Shown: in pieces, positions 15,598 through 24,050 of the stretch
Layout of the letters: each line of letters begins with the position of its first letter
How positions within the stretch are numbered: the first letter of the stretch is position 1
Assembly (NCBI GenBank): GCA_022843485.1
Contig: JALHNM010000002.1
Location: forward strand, 381,360 to 445,359
Source of the DNA: Fimbriimonadaceae bacterium
GTDB lineage: Bacteria; Armatimonadota; Fimbriimonadia; Fimbriimonadales; Fimbriimonadaceae
Reading direction: 5' to 3'
Length of the DNA: 64,000 bases
Notes under the pieces: generated by a model
Databases searched by the model: none
What the model saw: the letters and a program-made list of their open reading frames with translations, nothing else
Told to the model about the DNA's origin: nothing
Program-made: the position numbers and the translations under genes

Positions 15598-16664
15598 CGG
15601 TCTTGCACTTCTGCTCGGCCCGGCGCGCGACGTACGGTGCGGTGGCGAGCATGCTCACTCTGACGGACGAGTTGCGACGCCAGGGGCACAGGGTGCAGTT
15701 CGGCACGTTCGCCCGTCGCGGGCTCGGGGAGCACGTGCGCCGCCTCGGCTATGAGACGAAGGAGTTCCGCGTGCGGGCGAAGATCGACCCGCTCGCGATC
15801 GTCGGTCTCGCCCGCTTCCTTCGACGAGGCGGGTTCGACCTGTTACACGCCCACCTATCGACTTCGGCGGTGAACGGGTCGCTCGCGGCCCGGCTCGCCC
15901 GAGTGCCGAGCGTGGCCTCGGTGCACGGGCTCAGCGGGAAGCTGTCCTTCTCGGCGTGCGACCACCTGATCGCGGTCTCGGGCGACGTCCGCCGTCACCT
16001 GGTGGCTCAGGGGGTCGGCGAGGCGAGGGTCTCGATCGTGCCGAACGGTCTCGTGCTGCCGTCCCCTGCCCCGGGGGCTCGCGAACGCGCCCGGGCCGAC
16101 CTCGGGGTACCGCCGGACGCCCCGGTGATGGGAACGGTCGCCCGCCTGACCCCGCTCAAGGGCGTTGACCACGCCCTTCACGCGTTCCGGCGGGTGCTGG
16201 ACGACATGCCCGACGCCCGGTACGTCGTGCTCGGCGACGGCGAGCAGGCAGCCGACCTCAAGACGCTGGCAGACCGACTGGGGATCGCGGGGAGCGTCGT
16301 CTTCGCGGGGTATCGCTCCGGGGTCGTGGGCTTGCTGCCCGGCCTGGACGTCTTCCTCTTCCCCACCTTGCGCGAGGCCATGGGTATCGCGATCGTCGAG
16401 GCGATGGCGGTCGGCTTACCGGTCGTGGCCTCGGACACGGGCGGGGTCCCCGAGGTCGTCACGGCCGAGACCGGGCTGCTCGTACCCCCTGCGGACCCGG
16501 TGGCAATGGCCGAGGCCTTGCTCGTCCTCCTTCGTGACCCGGCTCGGCGAGCGGCGATGGGAGAGGCGGCCCGGGCCCGCGTCGAATCGGAGTACACGGT
16601 CCAGCGGATGGCGGCGAGGACGGTCGGCGTCTACAGGTCGATCCTCGCCCGCCGCGACCCGTAG
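15561..16664 (+). CDS. Glycosyltransferase family 4
   Basis: About 367 residues, GT-B fold. VLHFCSARRATYGAVASML is the usual N-terminal start of the acceptor domain. GTVARLTPLKGVDHALHAFR and YVVLGDGEQ mark the donor domain. FPTLREAMGIAIVEAMA is the family 4 E-x7-E motif, followed by GLPVVASDTGGVPEVV. It transfers a nucleotide-activated sugar, with retention. The start is unresolved: TTG at 15561 is given, but a CTG at 15594 overlapping the deacetylase stop, a TTG at 15603 or an ATG at 15504 are alternatives; homology begins near 15597. It pairs with the upstream deacetylase. A strong hairpin follows. Confidence 0.92.
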   Translation: MDAGQEERHRPLTVLHFCSARRATYGAVASMLTLTDELRRQGHRVQFGTFARRGLGEHVRRLGYETKEFRVRAKIDPLAIVGLARFLRRGGFDLLHAHLSTSAVNGSLAARLARVPSVASVHGLSGKLSFSACDHLIAVSGDVRRHLVAQGVGEARVSIVPNGLVLPSPAPGARERARADLGVPPDAPVMGTVARLTPLKGVDHALHAFRRVLDDMPDARYVVLGDGEQAADLKTLADRLGIAGSVVFAGYRSGVVGLLPGLDVFLFPTLREAMGIAIVEAMAVGLPVVASDTGGVPEVVTAETGLLVPPADPVAMAEALLVLLRDPARRAAMGEAARARVESEYTVQRMAARTVGVYRSILARRDP

Positions 16665-16675
16665 GCAAACGTGGG

Positions 16676-16704
16676 GGGGCCCGTCCCTCGGGACGGGCCC
16701 CTTT
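16676..16704 (+). terminator. Rho-independent-type terminator
   Basis: A 12-bp GC stem, GGGGCCCGTCCC then GGGACGGGCCCC, with a tiny loop, is followed by TTTGT. It begins 12 bp after the glycosyltransferase stop and separates that operon from the convergent carboxypeptidase. Confidence 0.75.
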
Positions 16705-16770
16705 GTGCCCCTACGCGGCGGTTCCGGTCTGGGGGTAAGGATCACGTCGCCCCCAGCGTTCGCGGCCGGC

Positions 16771-17994
16771 TCAGCGCGGCGTCTCGGCGATGAGCTGGAG
16801 CGCTCCGGCCCACGCCTCGTCCTGGGTGGGTCGGATCTGATCCGCCGGGAGCTCGAACCCGAACGTGCCGTCGTCGCGCAGCTCGATCGTGTAGGCGGAG
16901 GCTCGGAACCGGTCGTAGAACCAGTCCGGCGTGACGCCGCTCGCTTGGTAGATCGTCTGGAAGCCTTGACCTTGGGTGTAGGTCACTCCCCACGGCTGGC
17001 GGATGGCGGTCTGCATACGTCGGCCCTGGGCGTCGAAGGCCTGCCAGTCGGCGGCGCGGTTCGAGGTGTAGCTCCACGGCCAGAGGATGAGCTGGGAGAA
17101 GCTGTGGAAGTCGATGTAGGCGCCGACGCGACCGAGGCTGATCGCGAAGTCGCGGATGGCCACCGACTCGGGCTCGCTGAAGGCGGCGGTTCCGCGGTAG
17201 ATCAACGAGCTCTGGTTGCCGCTGCTGCCTCCGCCTCCCCAGCCGGTGCCGAAGTTGCGGTTCAGATCGACGCCGAAGCTGCCACCACTGTTGCGGCGCC
17301 GGTTCTTGCGCCAATAGCGGTCGTTCGTCCAGCTGAACCGGTACCCGTCCGGGTTCGTGATCGGGACGATCCAGAGCGCTTGGTTGGGAAGGAACGGCGT
17401 CTGCTGGGGCGCGGAGAGGGTTTGGGCGGCCCGCAGACCGATGTGCATCCCGACGCTGCCCGACACCCATTCACGGGCGTGGATGAGGTTGATGAAGACG
17501 ATGTTGTTCTCCGGCTGGCCCCCGGTGCGGAGCGGTCGGCCGAAGCGGTAGGCCCAGATCGGCTCGCTGTTGATCGAGGTCCCGATCTGACGCCGGGTCA
17601 CGAACACGGGGTAGGTGGTGCGGAGGTTCTCGAAGAACGTGAGGATCTCGTCGGCGGTGAAGTAGCGGTTCCGGTACTCGTCGCTCTGGATCGAGGCGTT
17701 CGCCGCGGTGCGGTTGATCTGGCTCTTGGCCCAGGCGTCCGGCGCCGCCATCGGGCCGACGTAGGTGAAGTCGAAACCGAGCATGCGGAGCTTGAACTCG
17801 TCGCCGGGGCCCGCGATCACGTCCGTGCCGCCGCAGCCGGGGTGGCACTGCATGATGTTGAGGTCGGAGTCGAGCAGCCGCTGCATCGCGGCGTCGTCAG
17901 GGACGTGGACGTGGAGGCGGCTCCAGTCCGAGGCGGTGGCCCAGGCCGTGGCGGCCGCGGCGAGGACGAAGACGGTTGCAAGGCGATGACGCAT
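16771..17994 (-). CDS. Secreted M14 zinc carboxypeptidase (copy 1)
   Basis: 407 residues with a signal peptide (1-21, ending TAWATAS). A prodomain-like region precedes the catalytic domain. Zinc ligands are His172 and Glu175 in HAREW and His297 in IDFHSF. NPDGYRFSWTNDRYWRKNRR and GVDLNRNFGTGW are the substrate-binding segments. The catalytic Glu371 lies in YTIELRDDGTFGF. All active-site residues are present, so it should be an active extracellular carboxypeptidase. The ATG at 17994 is chosen because it starts the signal peptide. A paralogue follows upstream in the same orientation. Confidence 0.95.
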   Translation of the reverse strand: MRHRLATVFVLAAAATAWATASDWSRLHVHVPDDAAMQRLLDSDLNIMQCHPGCGGTDVIAGPGDEFKLRMLGFDFTYVGPMAAPDAWAKSQINRTAANASIQSDEYRNRYFTADEILTFFENLRTTYPVFVTRRQIGTSINSEPIWAYRFGRPLRTGGQPENNIVFINLIHAREWVSGSVGMHIGLRAAQTLSAPQQTPFLPNQALWIVPITNPDGYRFSWTNDRYWRKNRRRNSGGSFGVDLNRNFGTGWGGGGSSGNQSSLIYRGTAAFSEPESVAIRDFAISLGRVGAYIDFHSFSQLILWPWSYTSNRAADWQAFDAQGRRMQTAIRQPWGVTYTQGQGFQTIYQASGVTPDWFYDRFRASAYTIELRDDGTFGFELPADQIRPTQDEAWAGALQLIAETPR

Positions 17995-17999
17995 AGGCA

Positions 18000-18520
18000 C
18001 TGGGATCTTACACCGCACGGTGTCGAATTGCCAACGGCGACCGTACGGGTTCTCGTAGGATTTCCGGGCCCTTCCCATTTTCCGCAACGGCTTTCGCCCA
18101 ATGCCGGCGAGGCTACCGGAGTTCGGGCTTCACATTAGGCGTCGGGCTGACTCGATGGAGAGACCATGAATACCCACCCGCAAACGATCCGTGGCTGCCT
18201 TCTGCGACGCGGAGCCGCGTCTCGGAGGCGTCTTGGGCTCGTCGAGATCGACCTCGTGCTCGCAGAGAACCCACCCCCGTTCTCGAACCTCGCTGCCTAG
18301 TGGGCGTGGCAACGGCGCGGGCTGACGATGGTCGAAGGAGAGGAAGGCTGGACGACGGAGGTGCGGGGCGTGGAGATGGGGGCCGAAGACACCGCCAGGC
18401 TCGCTGTCGGCACACCGGTCACGCTCGACCGCGTCCGGACGCTCCTGGGTGCTCGGTGGCGAGTCAGCAAAGGGCACCCGAGGTCGGCCTTCGTCTCGGG
18501 CGCCCTGTCGGTCTAGTCAG
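18000..18520. other. Intergenic region between the two carboxypeptidase genes
   Basis: About 520 bp without a convincing gene. A plus-strand frame starting ATG at 18166 (after GGAGAGACC) ends at a TAG at 18300 and continues open in the same frame to 18516, which could be a decayed or very small gene. Its product has no recognisable features. No repeat or terminator stands out. Confidence 0.35.
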
Positions 18521-18522
18521 CC

Positions 18523-19725
18523 CTAGCCTGGGAACTGGCCGAGCAGGACTCGGACGGCTTCCCAGGCTTCGTCTTGCGTCGGGGAGATTTGGTTCTCGGG
18601 GAGCGCGAAGCCGAACGCGCCGGTGTCGCGCAGTTCTAGGGTGCAGGAGGGCGCGTTGCCGTTCGCGTCGTAGAAGTAGTCCTTGCTCGACCCGGCGGCG
18701 AAGGAGTTCAGCTCCCAGGCCGGCCCTTGGCGGTACGTCTGGCCTCGGACCGCGAGCCCGGTGACCATGAGCCGGCCGATCCGGTCGAGTTCGGCGGCGG
18801 TGGGGGGCGGGGTCGTGATATGGCTCCATGGCCAGAGCACGAGCTGCCCGAAGCTGTGCCAGTCGACGCAAGCGACCATCCCCGGCATGAGCATGTTGAA
18901 GCTCCGGACGGCCTGGGTCTCGGGTTCGCTGAAGGGGGCGGTGCCGCGGTAGGTCTGGGACGAGCCGTTGCCGCTGCTCCCCGCCCCGCCCCAGCCCACC
19001 GAGTAGTTCCGGTTGAGGTCCACTCCGAACGTGCCGTTCCCGTTGTTGCGGCGGTTCTTGCGCCAGAAGCGGTCGTTCGTCCAGGTGAACCGGTAGCCGT
19101 CCGGGTTGAGGATGGGGACGATGTACATGCCCTGGTTGTTCAGGAACGGCCGGGTCTGGGGTGTCGTGAGGCCCTCGATCGTTTTGGCGAGGATGTGCAT
19201 GACGACCGATCCGCTGACCCACTCGCGGGAGTGGGTGAGCCCGATCATGAGGAAGCCCTTCTCGCGGCCTGAGTTGGCGGCGGGACGGCGGATGCGGTAG
19301 CCCCAGATCGTCTCGCCGTTGATGCTCGTCCCGATCGCGAACCGGTTGATGAGGGCCGGGAAGCGGCTGCGGTAGTCCTCGAAGAAGGCGAGGATCTGGT
19401 CGGCGGTGAAGTAGGCGGTGCGGTAGTCGCTCGACGTGAGCCCGACATTCTCGCGCCCTTTCCAGGCGTCCGGGGGTGGGACGGGGCCGAGGCGGTGGTA
19501 GTCGAGCCCCAGGAGGGCGAGCTTGAACTCCTCCCCCGGCCCGAGGATCGCGTCGACGTGCCCGAGGCCCGGGGTGCAGGGCATCACGTTCACGTCGCTG
19601 TCGAGCAGGCGCTGGAGGGCGGCTTGGTCGGGGACGTGGATGTGCACCCGCCACCACCCGGTCGCGGCGGAGGCGAGGCCCGCCAGACAGGCGAGGACGA
19701 CGGAGAAGAGGGCACGGCACCGCAT
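18523..19725 (-). CDS. Secreted M14 zinc carboxypeptidase (copy 2)
   Basis: 400 residues with a signal peptide (1-21). The same architecture as the gene at 16771: zinc ligands His165 and Glu168 in HSREW and His290 in VDWHSF, NPDGYRFTWTNDRFWRKNRR, GVDLNRNYSVGW, and catalytic Glu364 in CTLELRDTGAFGF. It is clearly a tandem paralogue, but divergent enough (for example in the SHITTPPPTAAELDR loop) to have a different substrate preference. The role is extracellular peptide digestion or wall-peptide trimming. Confidence 0.95.
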   Translation of the reverse strand: MRCRALFSVVLACLAGLASAATGWWRVHIHVPDQAALQRLLDSDVNVMPCTPGLGHVDAILGPGEEFKLALLGLDYHRLGPVPPPDAWKGRENVGLTSSDYRTAYFTADQILAFFEDYRSRFPALINRFAIGTSINGETIWGYRIRRPAANSGREKGFLMIGLTHSREWVSGSVVMHILAKTIEGLTTPQTRPFLNNQGMYIVPILNPDGYRFTWTNDRFWRKNRRNNGNGTFGVDLNRNYSVGWGGAGSSGNGSSQTYRGTAPFSEPETQAVRSFNMLMPGMVACVDWHSFGQLVLWPWSHITTPPPTAAELDRIGRLMVTGLAVRGQTYRQGPAWELNSFAAGSSKDYFYDANGNAPSCTLELRDTGAFGFALPENQISPTQDEAWEAVRVLLGQFPG

Positions 19726-19798
19726 AGGGACCGTTAGTCTACACGACCGAGGTCGCGAAAACAACCGGTAACGACGGGGGCCTTTCGACTCGAGGCGG

Positions 19799-21154
19799 TT
19801 AAACCAGGCGTAGCGGGGCGAGCAGCTTCGGTTTCTCCCCGGGCTCGATCCAGACGCCGTCCTCCTTCAGGAGGTTCACGAGCTCCTCGACGCCTCGCTC
19901 TTGGGGGATGCCGTGCTTGACCGGGTCGCGCTTGCGGTAGAGGGTGATCTTCCCTCCCGCCGCGCCGACGTAGCCGTAGTCGGCGTCGGCCATCTCGCCC
20001 GGGCCGTTGACGATGCAGCCCATGACGGCGATGTCGAGCCCCACGAGGTGCTTGGTCGCCTCGCGGACCTGGTTGAGCACGATCGGTAGGTTGAACTTGG
20101 TGCGGCCGCAGCTCGGGCAGGCGATGTACTCGACCTGGGTCTTGCGAAGCCCGAGGGCTTGGAGGATCTCGTAGCAGACGGGGATCTCGTGTACGGGGTC
20201 TTCGGCGAGGCTGACGCGGATGGTGTCGCCGATTCCCTCCATGAGGAGGGTCGCGATACCGGCGGTCGACTTGACCCGGGCGTACTGGCCGTCGCCCGCC
20301 TCGGTTACGCCCAGGTGGAGCGGGAAGTTGAGGCCCTCGGCGTCCATCCGCTCGGCCATGAGGCGGTTCGCGGCGACCATCACCGGCACCCGGCTGGCTT
20401 TGGCGCTCACGTTGAGGTTCTCGAAGCCGTGCTTGACGCAGACGCGGAGGTACTCGAGGGCGCTCTCGACCAGTCCGAGCGGGGTGTCGCCATGGGTCAC
20501 GAGGAGCCGCTCGGCCAGGGATCCGTGGTTGACGCCCACCCGCATGGCCCGGTCGTGCCGCTTGCAGGCCTCAACGACGGGCACGAAGCTCTCTTCCAGC
20601 TCGGCCAGCTCCTCGGCCCACTCGTCGGGGGTGTAGGCCAGGTCAGCGCGGAGGCGGTCGATCTCGTCCTCGTTGCGGCCACGCAGGTCGACTCCGGAAG
20701 CCCCTCCCTCGGCCTTGGAGGGATGGTTCGTGCCCTCCGAAACTGAGGGCGGGGTTGGGGAGGGAGCTTTCTCTTTCGCCCGGCTCCCGTGGCGCTTGAA
20801 CACGAACAGCCCCGGGTTGACCCGAATCTCGTCCACGTACTTCGCCGCTAGGACCGCGATATCGGTGCCTTGGTGGTGGACGTCGGCTGTCATCGGGACG
20901 TCCTGGTAAACTTGCTTGACCTTTGCCTTGATCTCCTCGAGGCACTGGGCTTCGCTGAGGGTGGGGGTGGTGACCCGGACGATCTCGGACCCGGCGCGGT
21001 GGAGGGCGACGATCTGCTCGACGCAGGCCTCGACGTTTCGAGTCTCCTCGGTGATCATGGACTGGACCACCACCGGGTAGCCGCTCCCCATCGTGACCGG
21101 GCCGATCCGGCAGGGCTTGGTCGTGCGGCGTGGGTAGGTGGTCTCAAGGGCCAT
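19799..21154 (-). CDS. ispG: 4-hydroxy-3-methylbut-2-enyl diphosphate synthase IspG
   Basis: 451 residues, longer than the roughly 370 of E. coli Isp[23 protein letters not shown] begins the TIM-barrel. The 4Fe-4S ligands are in CPSCGR and [10 protein letters not shown]. It makes HMBPP in the MEP isoprenoid pathway. After VFKRHGSR the protein carries an extra stretch ([13 protein letters not shown], then [12 protein letters not shown]) encoded by a palindromic DNA repeat at 20698-20769, followed by a charged insert ([20 protein letters not shown]) of the type seen in the longer IspG forms. The frame stays open and all catalytic motifs are intact, so it is probably functional. The ATG at 21154 starts the conserved N-terminus. 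Confidence 0.94.
   Translation of the reverse strand: MALETTYPRRTTKPCRIGPVTMGSGYPVVVQSMITEETRNVEACVEQIVALHRAGSEIVRVTTPTLSEAQCLEEIKAKVKQVYQDVPMTADVHHQGTDIAVLAAKYVDEIRVNPGLFVFKRHGSRAKEKAPSPTPPSVSEGTNHPSKAEGGASGVDLRGRNEDEIDRLRADLAYTPDEWAEELAELEESFVPVVEACKRHDRAMRVGVNHGSLAERLLVTHGDTPLGLVESALEYLRVCVKHGFENLNVSAKASRVPVMVAANRLMAERMDAEGLNFPLHLGVTEAGDGQYARVKSTAGIATLLMEGIGDTIRVSLAEDPVHEIPVCYEILQALGLRKTQVEYIACPSCGRTKFNLPIVLNQVREATKHLVGLDIAVMGCIVNGPGEMADADYGYVGAAGGKITLYRKRDPVKHGIPQERGVEELVNLLKEDGVWIEPGEKPKLLAPLRLV
20698..20769. repeat. Palindromic element inserted in frame in ispG
   Basis: About 72 bp with nested inverted repeats: TCCCTC/GAGGGA at 20705-20723 and GCCCTC/GAGGGC at 20732-20750, bounded by CCCCTCCC and GGGGAGGGAG. 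It encodes a Pro/Ser-rich stretch at a surface-loop position of IspG. The pattern is that of a REP-like element tolerated inside a gene. No second copy was seen in this window. Confidence 0.6.
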
Positions 21155-21293
21155 CGTCACCTCGATTCTACGGTCGGAGGGGATTCGGGTGAGGGACACG
21201 GGGCGGAGAAACACGTATCACGATCCGGGCGGAGTTGTGATATAGTCCATCAGGCCCACCTGCTGGGTCGCCTTGATCATACGGGACTGCCCC

Positions 21294-22157
21294 ATGAAAC
21301 GTGCATTCACCCTCATCGAACTCCTTGTCGTGATCGCCATCATCGCGATTCTCGCGGCGATCCTGTTCCCGGTCTTCGCCCAAGCCAAGACGGCGGCGAA
21401 GGGAGCGGCGAGCATCTCCAACATCAGCCAGATCGGCCGGGCCTGGATCCTGTACGCCGGTGACTACGAAGACCGGGCGGTACCCGTCTGGGCGCTGGTC
21501 CCGGGCCCGCTCGAGTTCGGGCGTCTGCCGGGCGTCCCATACTCGCCGTGGGCGCAGTTGCTCAAGGCGTACCTGAAGGACGGCACCGTGACCCAAGATC
21601 CGGTGACGGCCCCGAACGCGACCGAGAACAACATCCCGACCGGAATCCTGTGGCCCTACCGGCCGCAGTACGGCTATGCCTATACGGCGTGGAGCCCGTT
21701 GCGGAACCACAACACCATCGACGGCCAGCCGGACCCGCAGAGCCTGACGCAGGCGGCCAACCCCAGCGAGACCGTGGCCTTCGTCAGTCGCAAGGATCGC
21801 CGGACCCTCGACTGGTTCATCAACGGCACCCTCATCTGGATGGCCCCGATCGTCGCGCCGCCTTTCTGTCAGGGGAGCCGGACAGGGACTAACCCGGACG
21901 GCATGTGCCCGCTCGTCTACCGCTGGGGCATTGGGGGGATGGGCGGCTTGAACCCCGACCCATCGGACTCAGAGGGCGCCCGTACCGGCGCCGTCGCCAT
22001 CCGCAAGGGCGGACAGGCCGTCACGATCATGTCCGACACGAGCGCGAAGTACCGACAGCCCGGGAACCTCGCTCGGGGCACGAACTGGACATGGAACTCC
22101 CGGGCCAACACCGTTCGTCTGACGGACGTCAACGAGTACATGTGGGACCTGGACTGA
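21294..22157 (+). CDS. Type IV prepilin-like protein (DUF1559-style pseudopilin)
   Basis: 287 residues. The class III signal is [20 protein letters not shown]: short basic leader, FTLIE cleavage site with Glu at +5, then a hydrophobic helix running to LFPVFAQAK, a very common form in Armatimonadota. The rest is a globular head with [10 protein letters not shown] and [10 protein letters not shown]. Expected to be processed by PilD and displayed in a pseudopilus or at the surface. A -10-like TATAGT lies near 21242. The ATG at 21294 begins the leader. Its TGA overlaps the next ATG. Confidence 0.92.
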   Translation: MKRAFTLIELLVVIAIIAILAAILFPVFAQAKTAAKGAASISNISQIGRAWILYAGDYEDRAVPVWALVPGPLEFGRLPGVPYSPWAQLLKAYLKDGTVTQDPVTAPNATENNIPTGILWPYRPQYGYAYTAWSPLRNHNTIDGQPDPQSLTQAANPSETVAFVSRKDRRTLDWFINGTLIWMAPIVAPPFCQGSRTGTNPDGMCPLVYRWGIGGMGGLNPDPSDSEGARTGAVAIRKGGQAVTIMSDTSAKYRQPGNLARGTNWTWNSRANTVRLTDVNEYMWDLD

Positions 22158-22324
22158 TGAGGGTCTGCCTCTTCGCCTTGGGCGTGCTCGCCCTGAGCCT
22201 CCTCGTCGGGTGCCAGCCCGCCGAGCAGGGCACCGACCCGGCGGCCAAGCCCGCCACGAGCAAGGAAGGCGGCCAGACAGGGAGCGGCTCGGACCTCAAG
22301 GTCAACCCCAACTACGGCGGCTGA
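22157..22324 (+). CDS. Small lipoprotein
   Basis: 55 residues. The lipobox LLVGC at 15-19 follows a clear signal helix (VCLFALGVLALSL). The mature part is only about 36 residues, Gly/Lys/Thr-rich, ending NPNYGG. The ATG overlaps the prepilin stop (TGATG), so it is translationally coupled and probably works with or localises beside that pseudopilin. No family recognised. Confidence 0.8.
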   Translation: MRVCLFALGVLALSLLVGCQPAEQGTDPAAKPATSKEGGQTGSGSDLKVNPNYGG

Positions 22325-22342
22325 CCCCCGGGACACGAGAAA

Positions 22343-22370
22343 GGGCCCGCGCCATAACCGGCGCGGGCCC
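22343..22370 (-). terminator. Terminator for the minus-strand Thr-rich protein gene
   Basis: A perfect 11-bp stem GGGCCCGCGCC/GGCGCGGGCCC with a 6-base loop. Read on the minus strand it is followed by TTTCTC, and it lies 27 bp past the stop of the gene at 22397. It also ends the convergent prepilin/lipoprotein transcript. Confidence 0.8.
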
Positions 22371-22396
22371 CCGAACCCACAGCAAGATGAGGAGGC

Positions 22397-23392
22397 TTAG
22401 GCGGCCTTCGTCGTGCTGATCGAGAAGTGGCTGGTGGCGCTCCACGGGCCCTTCTTGTTACCGAAGATCCAGCAGGCGCGGTAGATGACCTTGTTGGCGT
22501 CGATGCCGGTCAGGTTGTGGTTGAACGGGACGTTGCTGCCCTGGTTGAGCTTGCGCCAGCTCACCTTGCCGTAGCGGTACTGCACCATCGCAGCGGTGGC
22601 GCCGGTCGGGAGGTGGAACGAGCCGTTCTTGGTACCGCCGACGTAGACGTTGACGCTGCCCGACTTGTTCGAGCTGAACCACACGAACGGGGCGTTGTTC
22701 GGGACCGGCGTGCCGTTGTTCGTGAGGATGGTGGTCTTGATGCCGTTGTTGTTGACGTTGCGGACGTTCGTGCGCTTGGCCGTCGTCTTGCTGACGGTGG
22801 TCTTGCTGACGGTGGTCTTGCGGGCGGTCGTCTTGCGGGCGGTCGTCTTGGCGATCGGAGTGGCCTTGCTGGTCGACGTCCGAGTGCTGTTGGTGCGCGA
22901 CTTGTTGACGGTCGTCTTCGAGGTCGACGGGCGAGCGGTCGACTTCGTCGAAGTGGTCGGGCGGTTCCGGGTGGTCGAAGTCGTGCGGCCCGTGGTCGAG
23001 CGGCCGGTGGTCGTGCGGCTCGTCGTGCTGCGGCCGGTCGTCTTCTTCGAGCGGGCCGGGGTGGCGACTTTCTTCGGGGCGCTCGGGCCGAACCAGGCCT
23101 GAGCGTTGCCGTTGAAGTTCGGGTTCGCGACGATCTGGTTCCAGTAGTTCTGGACGAAGCCCTGGAAGAGGGCGAACTGGGCGTTGAAGAAGGTCTCGAA
23201 GGCCTTCTCGAACTGGTTGAACTCGTTGTAGCTGGTGAACGACGTGCGCCAGGTCTTGAAGAACTGGTTGACGTTCTTGATGTCGGTGGCCGTGAAGCCG
23301 AACTCACGGGCATGGGCGTTGAACGCCTTCTGGAAGTTCGTGAACCAGGCGTCGAAGTTCGACGCGTTCTTCGGGAAGTTGATTTTAGCCAA
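22397..23392 (-). CDS. Protein with helical head, Thr/Ser/Lys/Arg repeat linker and beta tail
   Basis: 331 residues from a TTG start (AGGGG 8 bp upstream supports it). The N-terminal ~95 residues are helical and aromatic (FDAWFTNFQKAFNAH, FEKAFETFFNAQFALFQ). Residues about 108-210 are a very basic low-complexity linker built of TTGRST, TTARK and TTVSK units; the DNA shows tandem 15-bp copies near 22785-22850. The C-terminal ~100 residues look beta-rich and end with YRACWIFGNKKGPWS, similar in style to fibronectin-like tails. No signal peptide. The linker resembles histone H1/AlgP-type DNA-binding tails, or an O-glycosylation site if exported. Function unknown. Confidence 0.8.
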   Translation of the reverse strand: MAKINFPKNASNFDAWFTNFQKAFNAHAREFGFTATDIKNVNQFFKTWRTSFTSYNEFNQFEKAFETFFNAQFALFQGFVQNYWNQIVANPNFNGNAQAWFGPSAPKKVATPARSKKTTGRSTTSRTTTGRSTTGRTTSTTRNRPTTSTKSTARPSTSKTTVNKSRTNSTRTSTSKATPIAKTTARKTTARKTTVSKTTVSKTTAKRTNVRNVNNNGIKTTILTNNGTPVPNNAPFVWFSSNKSGSVNVYVGGTKNGSFHLPTGATAAMVQYRYGKVSWRKLNQGSNVPFNHNLTGIDANKVIYRACWIFGNKKGPWSATSHFSISTTKAA

Positions 23393-23586
23393 GTTGGTAT
23401 CCCCTGTACTTGAGCCCTGTGTACGATTTGTGCCGTACCGGGCCGTCCACCGATCAGCGTCGGTCTGGGGTTCGCGGCTCTTTAGGTTTGAAAGCTTAAA
23501 AAGCTCTCAGAGCGTGCGTTTCGAGAGGGTACGGGGGCCCGCGAAGCGCGAAAGCGGGACTTATGTCCCGTCATTTCGCCGGGGGT

Positions 23587-24048
23587 CTAGCCGCACCAGA
23601 GCGTCGCGTAATCCCCTTCCGCGTCGGCCAACCCGAGGGTCTGCGGCGCCTGCGCGATCTCGTTCGCGAACCGCTCGAACTCCTCGTCGTCGCGCACGAT
23701 TCGGTCGTAGCTCTCGCCGTAGAACGGGGGCCAGCGCTCGCCCGACGCCTTGACGATCTCCTTCCCCGCCTTGGCCTTCGCCCGTTCGACGATGTCGCTC
23801 AGTTCGTGGGGCTCGCCGGGGCGGCGCTCGACGACGCGGACGAGGAGTTCGGTCTTCTCGGGCAGGACGCAGAGGAGGTCGATCTGCCACTGGGTTCCGG
23901 ACCGTTTGAGCAGCGCGGCGAAGAGGAGCCCACGTTCGCGTTCGTCGAGCGGGCGCCGGTGGCGGAAGGTGAGGTAGTAGACCACGTCGTCCGCCCGCCA
24001 ATGCGGCAGCCTCCCTCTCCAGATCGAGAAGTTGCGCCACCGGGCCAT
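23587..24048 (-). CDS. RAYT/IS200-like (Y1_Tnp) protein with lost HUH motif
   Basis: 153 residues. The fold pattern of REP-associated tyrosine transposases is visible: LPHWRADDVVYYLTFRHRRP at the start and ESYDRIVRDDEEF with the catalytic-type Tyr near 115. Where active enzymes read PNHVHLLV, this one has PEKTELLVRV, so both metal-binding histidines are gone. It should not cut DNA in the standard way. The ATG is only 2 bp after the metH C-terminal gene stop, implying co-translation. It may be a decayed copy or a domesticated DNA/RNA-binding protein. Confidence 0.8.
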   Translation of the reverse strand: MARWRNFSIWRGRLPHWRADDVVYYLTFRHRRPLDERERGLLFAALLKRSGTQWQIDLLCVLPEKTELLVRVVERRPGEPHELSDIVERAKAKAGKEIVKASGERWPPFYGESYDRIVRDDEEFERFANEIAQAPQTLGLADAEGDYATLWCG

Positions 24049-24050
24049 GG

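Noticed and set aside
18328..18516. Possible 62-residue plus-strand gene
   Set aside because: No ribosome binding site, no features, and an in-frame stop just upstream; kept only as part of an intergenic note.
22780..22860. Short tandem repeats that might suggest a CRISPR array
   Set aside because: They are coding repeats (Thr/Lys/Arg units) without unique spacers. No CRISPR array or cas gene was seen in the window.
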